Source: Hyparrhenia diplandra
Taxonomy: Eukaryota; Streptophyta; Magnoliopsida; Poales; Poaceae
Direction: 5' to 3'
NCBI GenBank assembly: GCA_015847255.1
Contig: JADLZK010011577.1
Location: forward strand, 124,001 to 188,000
Length of the DNA: 64,000 bases
The notes beneath the pieces are model-generated. The model made no database searches. It had not been told where the DNA came from and saw only the letters and a program-made list of their open reading frames with translations. The position numbers were made by a program, and so were the translations under genes. Positions 55,761 through 64,000 of the stretch are shown here, piece after piece (position 1 is the stretch's first letter; every line of letters begins with the position of its first letter).

Positions 55761-56161
55761 GAGAGATGGCGGCAGCGTTGGCATGCCCTGTGTCTATCTC
55801 GTGACGCCGGCCGTCGGTGCTCGAGACATGGTTCCCTCCCGGTGGTCGTCGCCTCCCTCTGGAGCACGGCACGTTCTACTCCTCCATGGTCGTCGGGTGC
55901 TGCGGGCCGGGCGCTAAGTAGGCAACCGTGGTGTTCTTCATATCTAGGAGAACTGGCGTGGACGGCGTGGCTGCTGAACCACGCCGGCATTGTTCGACGA
56001 GGCGAGCACGAGGGAGATCGCCGGAGCATTGGATCGGATGAGTCTGGGGAACAAGGCAACGACGGTTGTGTTCGAGTCGGGCCGGCCGGAGCCAGGGATA
56101 TGGAGCATCGCGCCGGAAGCAGTCACGAGGCTCGTCGCCGACCACATGTTCATGGCTGCCA

Positions 56162-58971
56162 AGGCCCCCTGGATCTTGGCTTGCTTTGTGATCCTTTCCA
56201 GCCTTCTGAAATAAGCGCTGCCATACGCCACATGCACAACAACTCAAGTCCGGGTCCAGACGGCTTCGGCCCGTTCTTCTTCAAGAAAACCTGGCATTTG
56301 ACCTCACCTGCCCTCATTGCTCTTTTTCACGAATTCTATTCTGGTACAGCTGACCTTGAGCGCATCAATCGCTCTTACCTGGTGCTCTTGCCCAAGAAAA
56401 ATGAATCACGTACTGCGGCTGACTTCCGCCCTATTGCCCTTCAAAATACTACCATCAAGTGCCTATCCAAAGTTCTCACAACCCGGCTCCAGCCTTTTGT
56501 GACTCACCTTGTCAGCAAAGATCAAGCCGGTTTTGTCCTCGGCCGCTCCATCGCCGATACATTTGCCTACGCCGCTGACCTCCTCCATTGTTGCTACCGC
56601 CGGCAAAGCCCCACCATCATACTCAAATTGGACTTCCACAAAGCGTTTGATTGTGTCAACTGGACCAGCCTACTTGCTGTCCTTCGTCATCGAGGATTCC
56701 CTGAACTTTGGTGTTCCTGGGTGCGTGACCTTCTGGACACGGGCAAGACTGCAGTCCTACTCAACAGCAAACCCGGCAGGTGGATTAGGTGCCGAACTGG
56801 GCTACGACAAGGGGATCCATTGTCCCCCTATCTTTTCATTATCGTCGCCGATGTGCTTCGCCGTCTGCTCCACCATCCTACCTTATCATCCTCGCTTCTC
56901 CACCCCTTGCTCCACAACACACCCTGCCCGGTAATCCAATACGCCGACGACACTCTCATCTTCCTTCGCTCCACTCCAGACGCCATACATCAAGCAAAAC
57001 ATGTCCTTGGACTCTTTGAAGAAGCAACCGGGCTATCGATTAACTACCACAAAACTACTTTCTTGCCGGTGGCTGTCCCTGACAGCGACGCCACCGCCTT
57101 AGCAGCCTCCTTTGGTACTTCCGTTTCCACCTTCCCCCAAACCTATCTTGGCCTACCCCTAACCCCCCACAAAATCAGTGTCTCTGATTGTCAACCCCTC
57201 ATCTCCTCTGTCGATAGGCACTTGTCAGGTTGGAGTGCCTCGCTGCTTAATCGTGCTGGCCGCCTTGTCTTGTCCACAGCGGTTCTCACGTCCATCCCAC
57301 TGCACTATATGTTGGTTATGGCCATTCCCAAAACGGTTATCCAGTGTGTCGATCGGCGCCGGCGTGCGTTCTTCTGGACAGGAGAGGACAAATGCCATGG
57401 ATCCAAATGCTTGGTGGCCGGGCGGCAAACGCCACCAGGCAGGCCCAGGTCGTGCTATTGAGGAAGCTTGGCATTCAAGTCGAGGATGAGTTGATGGCCG
57501 AGGGCCAGCTCAAGGCCGCCTTCCGGGACACGTCGACTTGGTCCGAACAGAAGAAGGAGCGTCTCCAGATTCTTTTTGAACGGACGTTTCGACCTAACAG
57601 CCATGGATCTAAACCTGGAAGGGTTGGAAGACGAGGTGTAGGTACCGGAGTGTCCGCCTCTTAGTTGTAATTGTTTACTTGTAATCACAACCGCGTGCGT
57701 GTTGTTGTTGAGAGGGCCTCGGTAACCGCGTGTTGCCGCCCCTTTACTGTATTCAAATTCTCTCTGCTTAATGAAAAACGCGCCTTCGGCGTGGTCTCAA
57801 AAAAAAAAAAATGCTTGGTGGCTTGGGAAGATATGAAGCTCAGTAAGGAGCAAGGGGGCTCGCCATTAAAGACCTTGAAGTGCAGAATCGCTGCTTGCTT
57901 ATGAAGTTTATTGACAAGCTCTTCTCTGAAAGCGATGCTCCCTGGAAAGAATGGCTCATGCGTGATTCTACTGCCATTGACACTACTCCACCCCATGCTA
58001 CTGGTTTTATCTGGAAAATAGTTAATGAGGAGCTAAATACTTATCGATCCTTAACTACTGTCACTCTGCACAATGGTGCTGCCACCTCCTTCTGGTTTGA
58101 CCATTGGCTTGACGATGGCCCCCTCTACCTCACCCATGCTGCTCTTTTTTCCCACACTACGAGGCCTAACGTGTCGGTCCGGTATGTTTTTCAGACGGGA
58201 TTTGACTTGTGCTTGCGCCCGCGGTTAACGTCTGCTGCCAGTGCCCAGCTTGCTGCTCTCTTCACTCTCTTGCAGGACATTCAGCTCGACGACCTCCCTG
58301 ACCAACGACACATGAAGCTCACGGGGAAGCGCTTCACGGCGAGGGATGCGTACCATGCCCTCAACGACGCTGAAATCGTGGACTTGCATGGCCAACGGAT
58401 ATGGAAGGCGCGCGTACCCAACAAGGTGAAGATATTCTCCTGGCTGTACTTCAAGGACAGATTGAGCACGCGGACGAATCTACAGGCCAAAAACATCCTG
58501 GATCATGCCCTGTGTGAGCGCTGCTCGCGCGCTGCCGAGGACCGACAACACGTCTTCTTCAGCTGCATCAACTCAGCTGACGTTTGGACCAAGCTTGGCA
58601 TGGCGCATGTCTCCACCCTCTCCGATGTCGACATCTGGAATGCACAAACTCCAGCCGGCTTGGATGCCTCACTATGGCCGTTCATCCTCATGACAATTCT
58701 GTGGCGCCTCTGGGACGCCAGGAATGGCGAAATCTTCAGAAACGAGACACCTGTCCCGCGCTCTATTATTTCTAGAATATGTGACGACCTCCTCACTTGG
58801 CGTAAACGGCTGAAAGTCGATCAGGAACCCAAGCTAGATGCTTGGCGCTTGTATTTTCTAACCTGTAATGCAACGGGCTGATCCATGGCCTGTGCGCTCG
58901 GACTCTGTTTTACTGGTTTTTGGAATGAATTTAGGTGGGGAAGCTCTCCCCCGTTTGCTTTCAAAAAAAAA
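56162..58971 (+). mobile_element. L1-like LINE, 5'-truncated, 16-bp target duplication
   Basis: ORF2 starts inside the RT (PSEISAAIRHMHNNSSPGPD) and includes INRSYLVLLPKKNESR, KDQAGFVLGRSIAD, KLDFHKAFDCVNW, GLRQGDPLSPYLFI and the catalytic YADD (56940-56951). Then come SINYHKTTFLP, LGLPL, zf-RVT (WKARVPNKVKIFSWLYFKDR, CERCSRAAEDRQHVFFSC) and WRLWDARNGEIFRN, with the stop at 58879-58881. A poly(A) at 58963-58971 is followed by the duplication ATGTTCATGGCTGCCA (56146-56161 = 58972-58987). It is interrupted by a nested retroposon (57419-57810) and one single-base deletion near 57858. The endonuclease is missing because of 5' truncation. Confidence 0.95.
57419..57810 (+). mobile_element. Nested retroposon, 392 bp, 14-bp target duplication
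   Basis: The flanking duplication is AAATGCTTGGTGGC (57405-57418 and about 57809-57822) and a poly(A) run ends the insert. The 3' end (TTAATGAAAAACGCGCCTTC, GGCGTGGTCTC, A-run) is of the same type as the LINE tail at 3510-3560. The 5' part encodes AQVVLLRKLGIQVEDELMAE and QKKERLQILFERTF, similar in style to the end of plant LINE ORF1-like proteins (tentative). It splits the host LINE in the middle of ORF2. Confidence 0.88.
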
Positions 58972-59001
58972 ATGTTCATGGCTGCCACGCATGAATACTA
59001 G

Positions 59002-60035
59002 ATCGGTCGGTGGCACAAGCTTGCCGTATGTATCAGTCACAGCAGCTCGCCGCAGAGAGTGATCAAGTTTTCTCTAATATACCAAACTAGCTCCTCAATA
59101 TTTGCCACATTTCTGATCTCAGATTTGATGACATCGATCGGGTATCTTGTTGCTCAGAGCTCTTAGCCATTAGAGGCTGGTTGTCAAATTAGCCAACGAT
59201 CCAATGGTGAGGACCTGCAATCTGGTACAATTTGTCAAACAAGCAACAAATTCTCCCCTTCCTCTTTGTTTGCCTTTGATGTTCATATATATCCAGGTCA
59301 GACACCTGAAGATCCTACAATTAATCTGCCTAATCCAGATTAGTTAGCGACTTTGGAAGATATATCTTACAGATCCCTTGAAGCTTATATATATTAATAT
59401 TAATGGGATCCGTAACCTGATCGAAGTTCAAATTGATAGTTTCCCCAAGCCCCAAGCAAAGAATGCACTCTACAATTTTTCTAATTGCTAGATGGAATAA
59501 ATTGCCAGTTAAACACGGGCATCAATATTCTCCAATCCATGGAAATTTCAGTTTTTTCTCAGAGTATTACTGACTGGTTAAATAATATAAAAATGCATTT
59601 TTACGGTTATACTTTGACAGAATATAAAATTTATCTGGGAAAACCATTTTATTAATGGAGTACTTACAAGATAAATGTGCAATTTTAAAAGAGAAAATGT
59701 TATTTTTCAATGGTGCTTTTTTTATCCATAGGATAATTATCAATGGAAAAAAATTAATCATAAACACGTGTTAACACTCATCAAAGATGTAGTTCTACGC
59801 GTCTATGATTACCGCTTACTTAGACGTGTGTACACAAAACACGTCTGTAATTAGAGTACACACAACTTTGATAGTAGTCATCTTATATCATACATGGCAC
59901 ATCATACTATATATAGTGGTCAATGCTAATTAATTAGCAATTTCATATACATAATCAAAGCTATTATATGTCCCTCCAACATACTACAAGTAAAACTAAT
60001 TGGTACTTGAACTAAGAAGATAGGATGCATGTACA
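59002..60035. other. AT-rich 3' flank of the BAHD relic
   Basis: No gene. It contains a foldback-like part at about 59765-59880 (GACGTGTGTACACAAAACACGTC). Confidence 0.4.
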
Positions 60036-60240
60036 CCCTTCGCCCAAAAATATCTATCATTTTTCTTCCCGAGAAACAACTTTGATAAAATATATATTTA
60101 AAAACATTAACATGTATAGTACATAATTAGTATTATTGGAAAGATCTTTGAATCTAGTTTTAATAATTTTTTGGAGATACAAATGTTCCACATATTTTTC
60201 ACAAATCAACCACAAATAATTTGGGACAGTGGGAGTAACT
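60036..60240. mobile_element. Decayed Stowaway-like element
   Basis: Begins CACCCTTCGCCCAAAAATATC and ends AATAATTTGGGACAGTGGGAGTA, a degenerate version of the CTCCCTCCGTCCCAAAATA / TTTGGGACGGAGGGAGTA ends. The interior contains ATCTTTGAATCTAGTTTTAA, repeated at 61318-61340. Confidence 0.6.
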
Positions 60241-60273
60241 AGTAATCTTCTCTAAGGAAATAAACTTCCTGTG

Positions 60274-61216
60274 TTTGTCAGATAATGAGGACGCCATGAT
60301 TTGGCATTTTTCTTCAACTGGAACATACTCCTCTCAGTCCTTATATAAAATAATTAATTTTAGGGGTATCCAATCTGTGTTTGTACATTCCATTTGGGAC
60401 ATTAAAATTCCCCTAGAGTTCATTATTTTCTATGGCTTTTATCAAAGAATAAGTCTCTCACTAGAGACAACCTGAGCAAAAGCAGGAAGGTTAAGGACCC
60501 CTCTTGCTTATTCTGTAGTGAAAATGAAACTGTTTTTCACCTTTTTTTCACCTGTGCAGTAGCTACACAAGTGTGGCAGGTCCTGGCTAGAGTCCTTGAA
60601 GTTCAGATTGATAATTCTTTAGAAAGTATTGGTACTTTTTGGTTAAGTAACAAAAGACATGGTGTTTTGAATATTATTACCTCTGCAGCACTTTGGTGCA
60701 TATGGAAATTAAGAAATGAAATATGTTTTCAGAATACAAGGTGGAAGAGTATGGATATACTCCTCTTCAGGATAGCGAACACAGCTCAAAAATGGGCAAT
60801 CTTGTGCCCGGAAGAGAAGAGGAATACTTTGCTTACGAAAGTGGCCCAAATCAAGATGGAAGCATCCCAGGTGCTGTGGCTGAACCAATGAAGATCTGAA
60901 AAAGAGACCAGAACCGAGCAATGAAGAAGAGACAAGGTGAAGACAATATAATCTGTTTGAAAGGAAGGCTGCAATACTTATGGAGTTTGGCTGCATCTGG
61001 GGTAGATGGAAAATGTTGATCCTGATACAAATTTACTAGCTGTTTTCTGGTTCTTAAGGTTGTTAGCTCAGGCTTTTGTCGTTCTATGTTAGTAGCTGTC
61101 TCGTTTGCTATCCTTGGGCATGTTTGGATGGTAGGCCCCCATCTTGGAACGTTAAACTTTCTTGGTCCATTGGACTTCCTAATGGACTGGGGCATATGCC
61201 CTTAAACTCTAAAAAA
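60274..61216 (+). mobile_element. L1-like LINE 3' fragment, 16-bp target duplication
   Basis: The frame reads SDNEDAMIWHFSSTGTYSSQ, SVFVHSIWDIKIPLE, then CLFCSENETVFHLFFTC, ATQVWQVL, ALWCIWKLRNEICFQNTRWK and EASQVLWLNQ with its stop at 60889-60891: the zf-RVT and C-terminal tail of ORF2. The tail ends in an A-run (61211 on). AAATAAACTTCCTGTG flanks it at 60258-60273 and 61217-61232. One frameshift and one stop lie in the zf-RVT region. Confidence 0.92.
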
Positions 61217-61232
61217 AAATAAACTTCCTGTG

Positions 61233-61735
61233 AATAGTATGAGCAAAATTTCAGTTTACATATGACAAGTCATTATACCTATATAAAGGAAGAAATATAT
61301 AATTAGTATCATTTGAAATATCTTTGAATCTAGTTTTAAATTAATTTATTTAGAGATACAAATGTTGCACGTATTTTCTAAAAATCAAATCAAACTTGTA
61401 GCATGGAAACCGAAAATGACAAATAATTTAGGACGAAGGGGTTAACTAAAAGTCTTAGAAAGAAACTAACTTCCTATGAATAGTCTGAGCAAATTTGTCT
61501 GTTTATAGATGACAAGTCATTATACCTACATAAAGGAAGAAATACATACAAGTGATTAGATTATGATCTCTACTGATTGAAAATTAATGTATCATTATTC
61601 ATTCACTCAACCTGATCCAATTGCCTTTGCATTGCATTGCATTACATTGCCAAAAGGTACTAGATGGGTCAGTGTAGTTACTGCAGCATACAAAAAGCAA
61701 ACATGAACATAATAACTAAGTTGGGCAGCGTCACT
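61233..61735. repeat. AT-rich stretch with a diverged direct repeat
   Basis: 61222-61300 and 61468-61552 share AACTTCCT.TGAATAGT.TGAGCAAA, ATGACAAGTCATTATACCTA and ATAAAGGAAGAAATA. Each probably marks an old miniature-element flank. No gene. Confidence 0.65.
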
Positions 61736-61739
61736 AGTT

Positions 61740-63175
61740 ATATCCTCATGGGTCGCCTCCCCAGCGGGCGATGCGGGAGCCACCCTCAAATCCCTAGCGC
61801 CGCCCCTTCCCTTCTTCATCTCGGCCACGCCGCCGGCCTGAGCCTGGTCGCCGGCAAGGCTGGCCGGCCGGGCCGGGAAGGCGGCGGCGGGCGCATGGTG
61901 GCGGGCTGGTCCCTTCTCTTCCCCGGCGGTTGGGGAGCTCGGCAGGGTGGCCACGGCGGGCGGTCAGTCCGGGGCCCGCGGCGCTCGGATCCCAAGCCTT
62001 GGTGGCCGGATCTAGCCACCGGTTGTCCGGATTGACGACGCAGGGCGGTGGAGGTGTCGGGGCGGCGTCTTCGGGTGGCAGCCATCTTCGGGGTGGCACC
62101 GGAGGCAGCATTGGAGGCGATGCGGACGATGCGGCAGTAGGCGGTGGAGTGCAGGGCAGGTTGGGCAGATCGGGCGTTTTCCATGTCGCGGCGGCAGCGG
62201 TGAGCGACGTGGTCGCCGATCCACCATCGTCGTGACGGTTGTGATCTGCGTGAGAGGCGGCGGTGGTGGCGACGAGGTCGCTGATTCACCGTCGTCCGGG
62301 ACAGATTGCAGGGTTTGGGCGGAGCAGCGAAGAGTGGTTTGACGGTGGCGGGCTCCGGTCTCCACCGTCGGCCTCCTCTCATGGTGACGCAGCCGACCGT
62401 CCACATCCGGCGTTGGAGAACCCGGGGAGGGCTGATCCGACGACCGGAATGGGCATCGCAAAGCATACCTCGACCATGGTGGAGGCGATTTCGGATGGCG
62501 GCGATGGAGAAGCGAATTGGTTGGCCGTATCGGGGATGCGTGATTCGGCGCCTAGGCATTCGGATTGGAACCCGGTGGCTGGCCATGGGTGGCTTCCACG
62601 GCGTTCGTCAAGGTGGTGGAGTTGGGGAAAGGGACGGCGAGGTTCTTACCTCGCCATCGATGGCGTGATCGTCGGCACTTGTTTTCCGGATCCGAGTTTG
62701 GTGATGGTGCACGCCGGGCCGGGGCGCGTAACGGCATGGCCCGGGGGACATGTAAATGGCCGCTCACTATTTACGACGGAGGTGACGCCCCCGAGGGCGC
62801 CACTTTCCTCGCTGAGGCGCCGTCTTTTCTTCAAGTGGATCTCTCGGGTGAAAACCAACACCAGTTGGGTGGGCGGCGATGGCGTCTTTGGATGGCATTT
62901 TCTCGTTGGAGACGTCAATTTTGGAAGATCCCTTGGGTGTCGGTTGGCGTCGGCATCAAGGTGGCGGTTCATCACACACGCATATGGGGCCTTATGTCGT
63001 TGCCGGGTTTCAGGATCCGAGTCTCCAATGGTGGTTGGGTTTTCGTTGGTTTCCTTTTTAAGGTGCACCATTGTTTTGGGTGACTTTTTGTCTTACTGTA
63101 ACATCGTCTTTCAGTTGTAATAATGTTGTCCCTGATGCATCCTCGGATGACTGAAGCCGGAAATTTAATTTCCAT
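61740..63175 (+). other. GC-rich tract of uncertain nature, possibly a LINE-related retroposon
   Basis: A sharp switch to GC-rich sequence at 61740, long frames on both strands (256 codons minus 62586-61816; 285 codons plus 62263-63120) with Gly/Arg/Trp/Pro-rich, non-domain-like translations, and an AT-rich end TGATGCATCCTCGGATGACTG...ATTATTAAAAAGAG. The end resembles the 3' tail of some grass non-LTR elements. No target duplication was found. I do not call a gene. Confidence 0.3.
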
Positions 63176-63221
63176 TATTAAAAAGAGAGGACATTTTGGC
63201 ATATAATCACGGATCCCCAAT

Positions 63222-63446
63222 ATAATTAAGTAAACAATGTTCTCCAGTTATAGAGTTAATGCAAAACAAACAGGGAATCTAAAAGAAGAGTTCAGATCAA
63301 TGGTAAAAGTTAACATTTTATTGGGTTGTCGTTTCTGTAGTGTAGCACAGGTGAATGTCAAATAAAAGCAACATGAAAAAGAAATTACAATGAATTTACA
63401 TTTTTTTTAAAAAAACTAAAACAACACACTTTAAGGGAAAATACAT
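63222..63446. repeat. Dispersed repeat pair with 38849-39067
   Basis: Same text and order as 38849-39067, with a short extra phrase (CAAACAGGGAATCTAAAAGA). It supports an old block duplication between the two regions. Confidence 0.85.
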
Positions 63447-63479
63447 GGATTCTAAAGCCTGTGCTTAGGAGAATGGACA

Positions 63480-63859
63480 CTTCAAGGACTCTCGCAGCGC
63501 CGCAGGGGCAGGACAGCACGGAGCTCCAACTACGTGGCCGAGACCCGCGTACGCGTCCCGTTCCAGCTGGCCTTGTTCAGCCTCGTCGACGGCATGGACA
63601 CCACGGAGCTCCTCCCCCATCGCCGCCGGCGACGTAGTCCGTCCACCTCCCGGCCAGCTCGGTGCACGCCTACCGTGGCGCCATCAGTCCTTCACCTCGT
63701 CAGGCCCCAATAATTAAGCTTGTCGTCTCCGTGGACCGCAGTTGTGACAGCGGCGAGCTGCCCTTGGCCGCGCACCTGTTCCAGTCCTGTGTCTTCTTGT
63801 TCCAGTCTCTGGACGCCGTCGGGACGGGCTCTGCCAAGATTGAGCGCTTGTTGATCTAG
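63480..63859 (+). pseudogene. GRAS transcription factor (HAM/SCL6-type) C-terminal relic
   Basis: Plus-strand pieces: NYVAETRVRVPFQLALFSLV (leucine-heptad/PFYRE-side region), GMDTTELL followed after a shift by AAGD, then in frame 63662 onward IIKLVVSVDRSCDSGELPLA, AHLFQSCVFLFQSLDAVGTG and SAKIERLLI-stop. The series KLVVSVDRSCD...F.SC.FL..SLDAVGT...KIER.L matches the HAIRY MERISTEM branch of GRAS proteins, nuclear regulators of stem-cell maintenance and often targets of miR171. The SAW motif is gone and frameshifts occur near 63600-63660. Non-functional. Confidence 0.7.
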
Positions 63860-64000
63860 CACAAATAATCTTCTTTAAGGAAATAAACTAATTAACTTCC
63901 TGTGAAAAATTAAAAAGTTCTGCAACCGCGACCGCTTTAACTCATTTAATTTCGATGAAATTGACTGCCATGTCGATGAACTCAAAAAATGCCCTCCAAG

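Larger units (their letters stand above)
55865..59001 (+). pseudogene. BAHD acyltransferase C-terminal pseudogene split by a LINE
   Basis: Plus-strand pieces: LAWTAWLLNHA, then (frame 55990 onward) FDEASTREIAGALDRM, LGNKATTVVFESGRPEPGIW and SIAPEAVTRLVADHMFMAA, which correspond to the end of a BAHD enzyme. A LINE (56162-58971) interrupts the codon stretch at ...MFMAA. After its poly(A) and target duplication the frame resumes ATHEY-stop (58987-59001). The DFGWG region and the catalytic half are absent, so the gene was already damaged; the tail after the LINE would otherwise be in frame. It faces the PPR relic, and an upstream spacer matches 34961-35058. Confidence 0.8.

Noticed and set aside
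55025..56059. 344-codon minus-strand frame
   Set aside because: It runs through the PPR relic mostly in the wrong frame (Arg/Ser/Pro-rich translation). The recognisable PPR pieces lie in several frames.
61816..62586. 256-codon minus frame and 285-codon plus frame at 62263-63120
   Set aside because: Translations are low-complexity with no domain. Open frames on both strands reflect GC richness, so I did not call a gene.
1..64000. tRNA, rRNA, snRNA genes
   Set aside because: I looked for GGTTCGAATCC-type T-loops and conserved rRNA phrases and saw none. Without a covariance search I cannot exclude a degenerate one.

Overview
The window looks like nuclear DNA of a grass, most probably a rice (Oryza) or a close relative. 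The reasons are GC-rich, codon-biased exon relics in an AT-rich background, miniature elements of the Stowaway, Tourist and PIF/Harbinger types, CACTA elements, L1-like LINEs with a zf-RVT tail, Ty3/gypsy relics, and plant gene families (BAHD acyltransferase, PPR, GRAS, GDSL). This species call is an inference. No prokaryotic operon, CRISPR array, rRNA or tRNA gene was seen. It is a gene-poor, repeat-rich accessory region in which most coding sequence is broken.

Layout. 0-7.4 kb: a segmental duplication (1-1819 and 4272-5934) around a BAHD pseudogene, with a 64-bp-arm hairpin in one copy only, and two LINE tails. 8.9-12.4 kb: a threefold tandem repeat carrying part of an exon, a GDSL-esterase pseudogene, a GC-rich element with inverted ends, and a LINE tail. 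12.8-16.7 kb: a miniature element, a LINE reverse-transcriptase relic and a small non-autonomous LTR retrotransposon. 17-22 kb: a relic of small gene family 2, then LTR material containing a solo LTR with an intact GCGAC target duplication. 22-34 kb: an array of family 1 gene units (small three-exon coiled-coil/membrane proteins) on the minus strand, interrupted by a 4.7-kb CACTA element, two copies of a 670-bp miniature element and an RTE fragment; neighbouring units act as empty sites. 34-39 kb: a PPR relic, a 932-bp CACTA element and a Ty3/gypsy pol fragment. 39-47 kb: mostly non-coding, with faint exon relics including an Sm-fold fragment. 47.7-49.5 kb: an inverted family 1 gene. 50-53 kb: gypsy chromodomain relic, miniature elements, and the family 2 gene. 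54-61 kb: PPR and BAHD pseudogenes, the latter split by a 2.8-kb LINE that itself holds a nested retroposon, and a second LINE. 61.7-63.9 kb: a GC-rich tract and a GRAS (HAM-type) C-terminal relic.

The only genes that could still be working are the family 1 copies at 32.1-34.1 kb (minus) and 47.7-49.5 kb (plus) and the family 2 gene at 52.2-53.3 kb. All encode short proteins with a predicted helical segment followed by one hydrophobic segment. I do not recognise either family. They are the best candidates here for something undescribed, but no function can be read from the sequence.
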